From Flavobacterium granuli (GTDB taxonomy: Bacteria > Bacteroidota > Bacteroidia > Flavobacteriales > Flavobacteriaceae), in assembly GCF_900129705.1 (NCBI RefSeq), contig NZ_FQWO01000012.1, forward strand, positions 83,221 through 147,220: a stretch of 64,000 nucleotides of DNA. The letters are read 5' to 3'. Below are positions 27,214 to 36,084 of this stretch, one piece after another; positions within the stretch are counted from its first letter, which is position 1; every line of letters starts with the position of its first letter. The notes beneath the pieces were generated by a model. It was not told the origin of the DNA and did no database searches. It worked only from the letters and a program-made list of their open reading frames with translations. The translations under genes and the position numbers were made by a program.

Positions 27214-30063
27214 ATGAAAACAGATGCTTTTGCTTTAAGACATATTGGTCCAAGAGAAAACGACCTTCAAAATATGTTACAAACTATTGGAGTTGAATCT
27301 ATTGAACAACTCATCTACGAAACACTTCCGGATGACATTCGTTTAAAAGCACCCCTAAATTTAGACCCGGCAATGACCGAATATGAATATATCAATCATA
27401 TTACGCAACTGGGAAATAAAAATAAAATGTTTCAATCCTACATTGGTCTGGGATACAATCAAGCAATCGTTCCTGCGGTAATCCAAAGAAATGTTTTTGA
27501 AAACCCAGGTTGGTATACGGCTTACACACCTTATCAAGCCGAAATTGCCCAAGGTCGTCTTGAAGCAATTTTGAATTTCCAAACTATGGTTATTGAATTA
27601 ACCGGAATGGAAATCGCCAATGCCTCGCTACTTGACGAAGCAACTGCAGCAGCTGAAGCAATGGCATTGTTATTTGATGTAAGAACACGCGATCAAAAGA
27701 AAGCCAACGTTTGTAAATTCTTCGTTTCTGAAGAAATTTTACCTCAAACTTTATCTGTTTTGCAAACCCGTTCTACACCTATCGGAGTAGAATTAGTAAT
27801 AGGAAATCACGAAACTTTCGATTTTTCTACTGAGTTTTTTGGAGCTATGCTTCAATATCCTGGGAAATACGGTCAAGTATACGACTACGCCGATTTTATC
27901 GCTAAAGCTGCCGCAAACGAAATCAAAGTAGCCGTTGCTGCCGATATTTTAAGTTTGGCCAAACTGACTCCTCCGGGAGAAATGGGAGCCGCTGTTGTAG
28001 TAGGTACAACGCAACGTTTTGGAATCCCGTTAGGATACGGTGGTCCACACGCTGCTTATTTTGCGACTAAAGAAGAATACAAACGTAGCATGCCAGGAAG
28101 AATCATTGGGGTTACCATTGACACTAATGGGAATCGTGCTTTGCGTATGGCTTTACAAACACGTGAACAACACATCAAACGTGATAAAGCCACCTCAAAC
28201 ATTTGTACTGCACAAGTTTTATTATCAGTAATGGCCGGAATGTATGCGGTTTATCATGGTCCAAAAGGATTGCAATACATCGCTGACAAAGTACATGCCT
28301 CTGCTGTTTCCTTAGCAAATGAATTAGAAAAATTAGGTTTCGAACAAAGCAATACCGCTTTCTTTGATACCATCGTTATAAAGGCTGATGCCAAAAAGGT
28401 TAAAGAAATAGCAGAACAAAACGAAGTTAACTTCTATTATGTTGACGCCAATACTATTTCTATTTCTTTGAACGAGACGACAAGCATTGCCGATTTGAAC
28501 AAAATCATCGGTATTTTCGCTACTGCAAAAGGAACTCAGGCTACGCCAATTGAAAGTTTATCAGAGACGAATCATTTCCCTGAAAATCTAAATCGTACTT
28601 CTTTGTTTTTACAACATGAAGTATTTAACAAATACCATTCAGAAACAGCATTGATGCGTTATATCAAAATGCTAGAACGTAAAGATTTAGCCTTAAATCA
28701 TTCTATGATTTCGCTAGGTTCTTGTACAATGAAACTGAATGCTGCAGCCGAAATGTTGCCATTAAGTAATGCGCAATGGAATAACATTCACCCTTTTGCT
28801 CCTTTAGATCAAGCACAAGGATACCAAGAAATGCTTACTAAACTAGAACAGCAATTAAACGTAATCACAGGTTTCGCTGGAACTACTTTGCAGCCTAATT
28901 CAGGAGCGCAAGGAGAATATGCAGGACTGATGGTTATCCGCGCCTATCACCAATCAAGAGGAGATCACCACAGAAACATTGCTCTAATTCCATCATCTGC
29001 TCACGGAACAAATCCAGCATCAGCAGCCATGGCCGGAATGAAAGTTATTGTTACCAAAACTTTGGAGAACGGAAACATTGATGTCGAAGATTTACGTGAA
29101 AAAGCAATCTTACACAAAGATAATTTATCTTGTTTAATGGTAACTTACCCATCAACTCACGGTGTTTACGAAAGTGCCATTAAAGAAATCACCCAATTGA
29201 TCCACGATAATGGCGGTCAAGTTTACATGGATGGTGCCAACATGAATGCTCAAGTAGGATTGACAAATCCAGCAACTATTGGAGCTGACGTATGTCACCT
29301 GAACTTACACAAAACTTTTGCAATTCCTCACGGAGGCGGAGGACCGGGCGTTGGGCCAATATGTGTTGCACCACAATTAGTTCCATTTTTACCAAGTAAT
29401 CCTGTAATTGCTACAGGTGGAGAAAATGCAATTACCGCAATTTCTGCAGCACCTTGGGGTTCAGCTTTAGTTTGCTTAATTTCTTATGGCTATATTTCGA
29501 TGTTAGGAGCCGAAGGTTTAAAAAGCGCAACTGAGCACGCGATCTTGAATGCCAATTACATCAAAGAAAAATTGAGCGGTCATTATGACACTTTATACAC
29601 AGGTGAAATGGGTCGTGCTGCTCACGAAATGATATTAGAATGCCGTCCTTTCAAAGCAAAAGGAATCGAGGTTACTGATATCGCAAAACGTTTAATGGAT
29701 TACGGTTTCCACGCACCAACAGTTTCTTTCCCAGTTGCCGGAACCTTGATGATTGAACCTACCGAAAGTGAAAACTTAGAAGAATTAGATCGTTTTTGTG
29801 ATGCAATGATTTCCATCAGAAAAGAAATCGAAGCTTCAACTATTGAAAACAGCAACAATGTATTGAAAAATTCCCCTCATACCTTAGCCATGTTGACTAC
29901 GGAAACTTGGGAGTTCCCATACACCAGAGAACAAGCTGCTTTCCCATTAGATTATATTGCCGAAAATAAATTCTGGCCTACCGTTCGTAGAGCAGATGAC
30001 GCTTATGGTGACAGAAACTTAATCTGTAGCTGTGCTCCTATTGAAGCCTACATGGAGAGTTAA
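27214..30063 (+). CDS. gcvP: Glycine dehydrogenase (decarboxylating), P protein of the glycine cleavage system
   Basis: PLP enzyme of 949 aa that decarboxylates glycine and transfers the aminomethyl group to the lipoyl arm of GcvH. It has the full-length fused form with both homologous halves. The N-terminal half contains PYQAEIAQGRLEAILNFQT and ATAAAEAMA. The C-terminal half contains the PLP lysine K700 in HLNLHKTFAIPHGGGGPG. The family opening (FALRHIGP) supports the start. gcvT and gcvH are not in the window, so the cleavage genes are scattered. It is a single gene with its own promoter and terminator. Confidence 0.96.
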   Translation: MKTDAFALRHIGPRENDLQNMLQTIGVESIEQLIYETLPDDIRLKAPLNLDPAMTEYEYINHITQLGNKNKMFQSYIGLGYNQAIVPAVIQRNVFENPGWYTAYTPYQAEIAQGRLEAILNFQTMVIELTGMEIANASLLDEATAAAEAMALLFDVRTRDQKKANVCKFFVSEEILPQTLSVLQTRSTPIGVELVIGNHETFDFSTEFFGAMLQYPGKYGQVYDYADFIAKAAANEIKVAVAADILSLAKLTPPGEMGAAVVVGTTQRFGIPLGYGGPHAAYFATKEEYKRSMPGRIIGVTIDTNGNRALRMALQTREQHIKRDKATSNICTAQVLLSVMAGMYAVYHGPKGLQYIADKVHASAVSLANELEKLGFEQSNTAFFDTIVIKADAKKVKEIAEQNEVNFYYVDANTISISLNETTSIADLNKIIGIFATAKGTQATPIESLSETNHFPENLNRTSLFLQHEVFNKYHSETALMRYIKMLERKDLALNHSMISLGSCTMKLNAAAEMLPLSNAQWNNIHPFAPLDQAQGYQEMLTKLEQQLNVITGFAGTTLQPNSGAQGEYAGLMVIRAYHQSRGDHHRNIALIPSSAHGTNPASAAMAGMKVIVTKTLENGNIDVEDLREKAILHKDNLSCLMVTYPSTHGVYESAIKEITQLIHDNGGQVYMDGANMNAQVGLTNPATIGADVCHLNLHKTFAIPHGGGGPGVGPICVAPQLVPFLPSNPVIATGGENAITAISAAPWGSALVCLISYGYISMLGAEGLKSATEHAILNANYIKEKLSGHYDTLYTGEMGRAAHEMILECRPFKAKGIEVTDIAKRLMDYGFHAPTVSFPVAGTLMIEPTESENLEELDRFCDAMISIRKEIEASTIENSNNVLKNSPHTLAMLTTETWEFPYTREQAAFPLDYIAENKFWPTVRRADDAYGDRNLICSCAPIEAYMES

Positions 30064-30083
30064 ATCATTCTCAAAATAAATCA

Positions 30084-30122
30084 AAAGCCTCGTCATTATT
30101 ATAAATAATTCGAGGCTTTTTC
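30084..30122 (+). terminator. Terminator after gcvP
   Basis: AAAGCCTCG and CGAGGCTTT (30084-30119) form the stem, followed by a T-tract. Confidence 0.85.
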
Positions 30123-30399
30123 TATTCAACTCAATTAAAATCAGTTCTATTGCGTTGGTTAAAACAAAAAATCAGGCAATTCTACTTCAAATATAGATTT
30201 TATTTCAGCTCTTAAATCAATTTCTTGCTTCTTTAAATTTTCAAATAATTTTAATCAAATTGAAAACTTCATTGAAAAATTATCAGTAATTTAGCTAAAA
30301 ATGCATTATTCTACAATTATATGCATGCATAGTAAATAAGATGGCTATTCTAAGTTTTTTATCTTTAAATTAGCCCTAAATTTTTTGGAAAACAAACCG
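30123..30399. other. Spacer with a short minus-strand open frame
   Basis: On the minus strand, 30254 to 30159 encodes about 31 stop-bounded codons (LKLFENLKKQEIDLRAE then IKSIFEVELPDFLF) without a usable start. It may be the tail of a lost gene, or chance. TATCTTTA (30360-30367), a near match to the -7 element, is a possible promoter of the KAS III-like gene. Confidence 0.3.
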
Positions 30400-31458
30400 A
30401 TGAAAATAAAAATAACTGGAATAGGAAGTTATATTCCTGAGAAGAGAATAAGTAATACCGACTTTAGTAATCATACTTTTTTAAATGAAGACGGAACACC
30501 TTTTGGCTACGCAAATGAAGTAGTTATCAAAAAATTCAAAGGAATTACCGGAATTGAACACAGACGTTATGCCGAAGATCAATACAATTCGTCAGATTTG
30601 GCTTTTTTTGCTTCACAAAAAGCAATAGAAAACGCCGCTATTGATCCTGAAACCATAGACTACATTATTTTTGCACACAATTTTGGTGATGTCAAATGTG
30701 GAACCATACAATCTGATATGCTTCCTAGTTTAGCGACACGTGTCAAAAACAAATTGCAAATAAAAAACCCAAAATGCGTTGCTTATGATATTCTTTTTGG
30801 ATGTCCTGGATGGATTGAAGGCGTTTTACAAGCAAATGCTTTTATCAAATCAGGAATGGCTAAGCGCTGTTTGGTCATTGGTTCTGAAACCTTATCAAGG
30901 GTTGTTGATGATCATGATAGAGATTCGATGATCTATTCTGACGGAGCTGGCGCTTCCATAATAGAAGCCTCTGATGATGAATCTGGTTTACTTTCTTATG
31001 AAAGTGCAACTTATGCTATGGACGAAGCAAATTATTTGTTTTTTGGAAAATCATACAATCCGGATTTAGATCCTGACACTCGTTATATAAAAATGCACGG
31101 GCGCAAAATCTATGAATTTGCATTAAGTAATGTTCCCACAGCCATGAAAAGCTGTCTGGAAAAAAGTGGTTTAGCCATTGATGATGTCAAAAAAATTCTT
31201 ATTCATCAGGCCAATGAAAAAATGGATGAAGCCATTATACAACGTTTTTACAAACTCTATGACAAAGCTGTTCCCAAAGACATCATGCCTATGAGCATCC
31301 ATGATTTAGGAAATAGCAGTGTAGCGACAGTTCCTACTCTTTTTGATTTATTAGTTAATAACCAAATAAAAGATCAAAAAATCAACAAAGGCGACATTCT
31401 TTTATTTGCTTCTGTTGGCGCAGGCATGAACATCAATGCTTTTGTTTACAGGTATTAG
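30400..31458 (+). CDS. 3-oxoacyl-ACP synthase III family protein (FabH-like)
   Basis: Thiolase-fold condensing enzyme of 352 aa. The FabH-type catalytic residues are visible: Cys135 in FGCPGWIEG, His269 in IHQANEKM, and Asn305 in DLGNSS. I chose ATG at 30400 (MKIKITGIGSYIPE); the longer frame would need the TTG at 30385. The active-site context (GCPGW in place of the usual GCSGF) and slightly longer length suggest a KAS III paralogue for specialised lipid or secondary metabolism, not the housekeeping FabH; that is inference. A terminator directly after it separates it from the next genes. Confidence 0.88.
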   Translation: MKIKITGIGSYIPEKRISNTDFSNHTFLNEDGTPFGYANEVVIKKFKGITGIEHRRYAEDQYNSSDLAFFASQKAIENAAIDPETIDYIIFAHNFGDVKCGTIQSDMLPSLATRVKNKLQIKNPKCVAYDILFGCPGWIEGVLQANAFIKSGMAKRCLVIGSETLSRVVDDHDRDSMIYSDGAGASIIEASDDESGLLSYESATYAMDEANYLFFGKSYNPDLDPDTRYIKMHGRKIYEFALSNVPTAMKSCLEKSGLAIDDVKKILIHQANEKMDEAIIQRFYKLYDKAVPKDIMPMSIHDLGNSSVATVPTLFDLLVNNQIKDQKINKGDILLFASVGAGMNINAFVYRY

Positions 31459-31488
31459 TCCGATTACAAAAGCTAAAAAATACGATCC

Positions 31489-31528
31489 AAAAGTCCATAG
31501 TTAAAACCATTTAACTGTGGACTTTTTT
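31489..31528 (+). terminator. Terminator after the KAS III-like gene
   Basis: A 17-bp stem (31489-31505 with 31510-31526, one G-U pair), loop ACCA, then a T-tract. Confidence 0.9.
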
Positions 31529-31578
31529 CTTCTATAATGATCAAATTACCTGCAATAAAAACTGCAAAAGAAGAAATA

Positions 31579-31594
31579 TATCTTTGTACCTTTG
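31579..31594 (+). promoter_or_regulatory. Tandem -7 elements before the methyltransferase gene
   Basis: TATCTTTG (31579-31586) is directly followed by TACCTTTG (31587-31594); both match TAnnTTTG. The leader that follows carries a 6-bp hairpin (GAACGA/TCGTTC, 31614-31633) before the ATG at 31645. Confidence 0.5.
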
Positions 31595-31644
31595 AAGCCT
31601 AATTAAAATTTAAGAACGAGAGATGCTTCGTTCCAGCAAAGACT

Positions 31645-32169
31645 ATGTACGAAAAAACGTTTCCTAATAAAAGATTCAAACACACTTTAGAATTTTTAAA
31701 CAAACACATTTCAACAAGCCAAAGTATTTTAGATTTAGGCGTAGAAAATCCTTTTTCAAAAATCATGAAGGCCGAAGGATTCTCTGTCAAAAATACTAGT
31801 GGTGAAGATTTAGACATCGATCAGTCTGTATTCTCGAATGAAAAACCCGATGTCGTTACCGCTTTTGAAATCTTCGAACATTTATTGAATCCTTACACTA
31901 TTTTAAACGAAATAAAATCAGACAAACTTTTTATTTCCATTCCGTTGCGATTGTGGTTTTCTTCTGCTTATCGCAGTAAAACAGATATGTGGGACAGACA
32001 TTATCATGAATTTGAAGACTGGCAACTGGACTGGCTATTAGAAAAAACAGGCTGGAGAATTGTAGCCAGAGAAAAATTTACCCATCCAGTTAAAAAAATC
32101 GGTTTTCGTCCTTTATTGCGTTATTTCACAAATAGGTACTATATTGTTTATGCCGAAAAAATAAAATAA
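31645..32169 (+). CDS. Class I SAM-dependent methyltransferase-like protein
   Basis: Protein of 174 aa resembling small class I methyltransferases. Motif I is ILDLGVENPFSKIM, which has the acidic-loop start but not the usual GxGxG. The middle FEIFEHLLNPYTILNEI is a motif-II-like segment, as in methyltransferases that act next to glycosyltransferases. WDRHYHEFEDWQLDWLLEKTGW is typical of the C-terminal half of this group. The stop codon overlaps the glycosyltransferase start (TAATG), so the pair is translationally coupled. The substrate is unknown, perhaps a glycan or lipid-linked sugar. Confidence 0.8.
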   Translation: MYEKTFPNKRFKHTLEFLNKHISTSQSILDLGVENPFSKIMKAEGFSVKNTSGEDLDIDQSVFSNEKPDVVTAFEIFEHLLNPYTILNEIKSDKLFISIPLRLWFSSAYRSKTDMWDRHYHEFEDWQLDWLLEKTGWRIVAREKFTHPVKKIGFRPLLRYFTNRYYIVYAEKIK

Positions 32170-33017
32170 TGAACTACTATATAGTTATTCCTTCTCATAA
32201 TGAAGAAAAACTCATTTCACTAACCTTACAATCGCTGACAGAACAAACTGTTTTACCTAGCAAGATTGTGGTAGTCAATGATAATTCTACTGACAATACT
32301 GAAGAAGTTGTTGCCGAGTTTACTAAAAAGTATTCTTTTATTTCTCTTGTAAATAATACTTCAAATGCTATCCATATGCCTGGAAGCAAAGTGATTCAGG
32401 CTTTTCAGAAAGGATTTGAAACTCTGGATGACAACTATGACCTAATTGTAAAAATTGATGCTGACCTGATTTTTCCGAATAATTATTTTGAAACCATTAT
32501 CAGGCATTTTAAATCCGACGCTTCAATTGGTATGGTTGGCGGATTTTGTTATATAGAGAAAAACGGCGAATGGATTTTAGAAAATTTAACCGACAAAGAT
32601 CACATTCGCGGTGCATTAAAAGCGTACCGAAAAGAAACTTTCAAACAAATAGGTGGTTTAAAACCACAAATGGGCTGGGACACGGTTGATGAATTACTTT
32701 GCAAATTCTACAACTGGAAAGTAGTTACCGATGCTTCTTTAAAAGTAAAACATTTAAAACCTACCGGAGCCAATTACAACAAAACGGCACGCTATAAACA
32801 AGGCGAGGCTTTTTACACCTTGGGTTATGGTTTTATTATTACGGCCATTGCTTCGGCAAAATTATCTTTCATGAAAAAGAAACCTTTACTCTTTTTTGAC
32901 TATATCAAAGGATTTTGGAAAGCAAAATCAGCAAAAACTTCTTTGTTAGTTACTAAGGAACAGGCCAAATTTATTCGCAACTACCGTCTGAAAAAAATGA
33001 AAGAAAAACTGTTCTAA
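32169..33017 (+). CDS. Glycosyltransferase family 2
   Basis: GT-A fold glycosyltransferase, 282 aa. The N terminus is YIVIPSHNEEKLISLTLQSL with VVVNDNSTDNTEEV. The metal-binding DxD-like motif is KIDADLIFP. The later GWDTVDELLCKFYNWK is acceptor-site-like. No obvious multi-span membrane domain, so it is likely peripheral on the cytoplasmic face. It overlaps the methyltransferase gene by one base. It may modify an envelope glycan or lipid; the donor and acceptor are not deducible. Confidence 0.9.
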   Translation: MNYYIVIPSHNEEKLISLTLQSLTEQTVLPSKIVVVNDNSTDNTEEVVAEFTKKYSFISLVNNTSNAIHMPGSKVIQAFQKGFETLDDNYDLIVKIDADLIFPNNYFETIIRHFKSDASIGMVGGFCYIEKNGEWILENLTDKDHIRGALKAYRKETFKQIGGLKPQMGWDTVDELLCKFYNWKVVTDASLKVKHLKPTGANYNKTARYKQGEAFYTLGYGFIITAIASAKLSFMKKKPLLFFDYIKGFWKAKSAKTSLLVTKEQAKFIRNYRLKKMKEKLF

Positions 33018-33090
33018 GAGAAGAGGCACTTTTCACTATTTACTAAATACTATTCACATTTTTTGTATTTTAGCCCATATTCGCAAAACT

Positions 33091-33840
33091 ATGATGCTCA
33101 TTCGATATATAACGCAGATAGGAAGATATTTCCTGATGCTCAAAGAAATTTTCAACAAACAGACCAAATGGTCGGTGATGAGAAAACTAATATTCAAGGA
33201 AATCGATGATTTAATTATTGACTCCCTTGGTATTGTTTGCTTCATTTCATTCTTCGTTGGAGGAGTTGTTGCCATTCAAACTGCACTGAATCTTACCAAT
33301 CCTTTGATTCCAAAATATCTTATTGGTTTTGCCACACGTCAATCGGTAATATTAGAATTTGCCCCTACTTTTATATCAGTAATTATGGCTGGAAAAATGG
33401 GCTCTTTTATCACCTCCAGCATAGGAACCATGCGTGTTACAGAGCAAATTGATGCGCTAGAAGTAATGGGTGTTAATTCTTTAAACTACCTTGTTTTCCC
33501 TAAAATAATCGCTTTGTTGCTTTATCCTTTTGTAATAGGAATCAGTATGTTTTTGGGTGTTCTTGGAGGCTGGATGGCTGGCGTATATGGCGGTTTTACT
33601 TCCAGTGCCGAATTTATCAATGGTGCCCAAATGGAGTTTATTCCCTTTCATATTGTTTATGCTTTTATTAAAACATTAATATTTGCCATGTTATTAGCGA
33701 CAATCCCATCTTTTCACGGCTATTACATGAAAGGTGGCGCACTCGAAGTAGGTAAAGCCAGTACCGTTTCTTTTGTTTGGACATCGGTTTCGATAATTCT
33801 TTTCAATTATATATTAACTCAGTTGCTATTAGGATCATGA
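33091..33840 (+). CDS. MlaE family ABC transporter permease
   Basis: Integral membrane permease of the MlaE/Ttg2B family, 249 aa, which moves phospholipids between the inner and outer membranes. Family features are the amphipathic N terminus, FFVGGVVAIQTALNL, the EFAPTFISVIMAGKMGSFITSSIGTMRVTEQIDALEVMG core, and about five hydrophobic segments. The stop overlaps the ATP-binding gene's start (ATGA). The periplasmic MCE protein (MlaD) that usually completes the complex is not encoded next to it in this window. Confidence 0.92.
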   Translation: MMLIRYITQIGRYFLMLKEIFNKQTKWSVMRKLIFKEIDDLIIDSLGIVCFISFFVGGVVAIQTALNLTNPLIPKYLIGFATRQSVILEFAPTFISVIMAGKMGSFITSSIGTMRVTEQIDALEVMGVNSLNYLVFPKIIALLLYPFVIGISMFLGVLGGWMAGVYGGFTSSAEFINGAQMEFIPFHIVYAFIKTLIFAMLLATIPSFHGYYMKGGALEVGKASTVSFVWTSVSIILFNYILTQLLLGS

Positions 33841-34598
33841 TAGAGGTAAAAAACGTAGAAAAATCATTTGGAGACAGTAAAATCCTTAAAGGTGTTTCGA
33901 CCATTTTTGAAACTGGGAAAACCAATTTAATCATTGGTCAAAGTGGCTCTGGTAAAACCGTTTTGCTAAAAAGCCTTTTGGGAATACATACCCCGGAATC
34001 TGGAACCATATCCTTTGACGGTCGAATCTATTCAGAACTTGATGCTGATGAAAAAAGAGAACTCAGAACCGAAATTGGAATGGTTTTTCAAGGAAGTGCT
34101 CTATTCGACTCGATGACCGTAGCCGAAAATGTTGCTTTCCCGTTGAAAATGTTTACTAACGACGACAAATCTAAAATTCAAGAACGGGTAGATTTTGTCC
34201 TAAAAAGAGTCAATCTTATTGATGCTCATAAAAAATTACCATCTGAAATTTCGGGAGGAATGCAAAAACGTGTTGCTATTGCTCGTGCTATTGTGAACAA
34301 TCCAAAATATTTATTTTGTGACGAACCTAATTCTGGTTTAGACCCAAATACAGCCATATTAATCGATAATTTGATCAAAGAAATCACCGAAGAATACAAC
34401 ATCACTACCGTCATAAATACTCATGACATGAATTCGGTAATGGAAATTGGTGATAAAATCTTATTTTTAAAAAATGGCGTAAAAGCCTGGGAAGGAAATA
34501 AAGAAGAAATTTTCAGAACGGACAATGAAGCTGTTGTTGCCTTTGTTTACTCTTCTAATTTATTCAAAAAAGTAAGAGAAGCCTATTTAAAAGAATAA
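33837..34598 (+). CDS. ABC transporter ATP-binding protein, MlaF-like
   Basis: ATPase partner of the preceding permease, 253 aa. Walker A is GQSGSGKT (34-41), the Q-loop is FQGSALFDSMTV, the signature is SGGMQ (139-143), and Walker B is LFCDEPNSGLDP (D162, E163). The H-loop is in INTHDMNSV. I chose ATG at 33837, which overlaps the permease stop by four bases; a longer frame would run deep into the permease. FDSMTVAENVAFPL is characteristic of MlaF-type ATPases. Confidence 0.92.
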   Translation: MIEVKNVEKSFGDSKILKGVSTIFETGKTNLIIGQSGSGKTVLLKSLLGIHTPESGTISFDGRIYSELDADEKRELRTEIGMVFQGSALFDSMTVAENVAFPLKMFTNDDKSKIQERVDFVLKRVNLIDAHKKLPSEISGGMQKRVAIARAIVNNPKYLFCDEPNSGLDPNTAILIDNLIKEITEEYNITTVINTHDMNSVMEIGDKILFLKNGVKAWEGNKEEIFRTDNEAVVAFVYSSNLFKKVREAYLKE

Positions 34599-34617
34599 TC
34601 AGTTCTTTTTTTCTATA

Positions 34618-35217
34618 TTAACTCGGCAATAACTCCACCTCAGCATTGGGATTAAACAGATACATCCTTCCGGAATTTACTTCTAAGCATTCGTATCTTT
34701 TTATTCGTAGCGCTCCTTTTTTGAAAATTTTGCCGTTTTGGATTCTAAAAACACTATCGTAAGGAATCTCAAAAATGTAATTTTTGTCGTTTTGGGCATC
34801 GAATTGTTTTAGCGCCAATGCTAAAGTAGCATCTGTATCGCTGCTGGCTGTGGGATTCTTAAAATGTCTCGCCAATAAAGGCAATAAATGACTGGGAAAA
34901 ATTTCCGGTCTAATAAAAGGAATCATTAATCGCTGAAAAGAATATTTCCATTCGTTGCCATGCGGCTTGATATTTCTTCCATATTTCTCAAAAGCCACTA
35001 AATGCGAAATCTCATGAATTAGCGTAATCAAAAACTTGTATTTATTCAAATTTGAATTCACCGTGATTTCATGTTTCCCGTTCAATCCTTTGCGGTAATC
35101 TCCATGCCTCGTTTGTCTCTCGTTGACAATTTTAAGATGCACCTGATTAACCACAATCAGCTCGAAAACGGGTTTTACAGCATGCTCGGGAATATATCTT
35201 GCTAAGGTTTCACTCAT
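34618..35217 (-). CDS. SprT-like zinc-binding protein
   Basis: Predicted metalloprotease-like protein of 199 aa with the SprT zinc motif HEISH (H68, E69, H72) and the downstream KPHGNEWKYSFQRLM block of this family. The function of bacterial SprT-like proteins is unclear; relatives include SPRTN, which cleaves DNA-protein crosslinks. The C-terminal half (KGALRIKRYECLEVNSGRMYLFNPNAEV) is typical of Bacteroidota members. It lies 27 bp after the SDR gene on the same strand, so the two are likely co-transcribed. Confidence 0.85.
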   Translation of the reverse strand: MSETLARYIPEHAVKPVFELIVVNQVHLKIVNERQTRHGDYRKGLNGKHEITVNSNLNKYKFLITLIHEISHLVAFEKYGRNIKPHGNEWKYSFQRLMIPFIRPEIFPSHLLPLLARHFKNPTASSDTDATLALALKQFDAQNDKNYIFEIPYDSVFRIQNGKIFKKGALRIKRYECLEVNSGRMYLFNPNAEVELLPS

Positions 35218-35244
35218 AATTCAAAAACTAATAATTTACCACTA

Positions 35245-35922
35245 TTAGGGATTTGTTGAGGAAACCTGCAACACTTTTCCATTAAAATATTTATTTGCTG
35301 TCAACGTAAAATTATAAATATACTCGGCCATTTCTCCCGCAGATATTGGCGCTTCGTATCCCGGAAAAGCTTCTGCAAGCATTTCTGTTTGGACTGATCC
35401 CAAAGCCAAAACATTGAAAGCAATGCCACGTTCTTTATATTCTTCGGCCAATAATTCCGAAAGTGTGATTACGGCTCCCTTGCTTGAACTATAAGCAGCA
35501 AGTCCGGCAAACTTCAAACTGCCTTGAATCCCACCCATAGAACTAATGGTAACTACATGGCTGCCTTTTTGCAAATAAGGCAAACAAATACGAGTCAGAT
35601 TGGCTACAGCAAAAACATTTACTTTGTAAATATCTTCAAAATCTTTTTGGGAGGTTTCAGCAAAAGGTTTCAGCAATAAACTTCCGGCATTATGCACAAC
35701 CGCATCTACTTTTTTCCAAGATTTAGAAAGAAAATTTTCAACTTTCTCTAAATCAATCTCCGATGATAAATCAACAGATAGACAAGTGATATTTTCATGA
35801 TTTATTAAGGCTTGAGGCGTTTTTCTCGAAATAGCCAATACTTGATATCCTGCGTTTGCAAATTGCAATGCCAACTCAAAACCAATCCCTCTACTCGTCC
35901 CTGTTACAATAATATTTTTCAT
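35245..35922 (-). CDS. SDR family NAD(P)-dependent oxidoreductase
   Basis: Short-chain dehydrogenase/reductase of 225 aa. The cofactor motif is TGTSRGIG (7-14), NAG is at 78-80, catalytic Ser is in TISSMGG (127/128), and Tyr144/Lys148 are in YSSSK. I chose ATG at 35922: the longer in-frame start at 35958 would lie upstream of a minus-strand promoter (35927-35958). Substrate unknown. It is followed on the same strand by the SprT-like gene. Confidence 0.9.
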   Translation of the reverse strand: MKNIIVTGTSRGIGFELALQFANAGYQVLAISRKTPQALINHENITCLSVDLSSEIDLEKVENFLSKSWKKVDAVVHNAGSLLLKPFAETSQKDFEDIYKVNVFAVANLTRICLPYLQKGSHVVTISSMGGIQGSLKFAGLAAYSSSKGAVITLSELLAEEYKERGIAFNVLALGSVQTEMLAEAFPGYEAPISAGEMAEYIYNFTLTANKYFNGKVLQVSSTNP

Positions 35923-35926
35923 ATCG

Positions 35927-35958
35927 CAAAAATAAACAAAAGCCTTAAAATAACACAA
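35927..35958 (-). promoter_or_regulatory. Promoter of the SDR gene (leaderless)
   Basis: On the minus strand the -7 element is TATTTTTG (plus coordinates 35927-35934) and the -33 TTG is at 35956-35958, spacing 21. The -7 element ends only 4 bases before the chosen ATG, so the transcript should start at or near the initiation codon. Confidence 0.65.
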
Positions 35959-36030
35959 TCAAATCAGAGGATTGTTTTGATCTAGGTTAAGCAGTATCAG
36001 CTCTTGCTGTTTTTAACTTCCAGTTAAAAA

Positions 36031-36064
36031 AAATCCATCTTCAAAATTCTGAAGATGGATTTTT
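36031..36064 (-). terminator. Terminator after the acyl-CoA dehydrogenase gene
   Basis: A 12-bp stem AAATCCATCTTC/GAAGATGGATTT (36031-36042 with 36051-36062) and a run of T on the minus strand. Confidence 0.85.
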
Positions 36065-36084
36065 CAAACTAAATATCTAATCGT

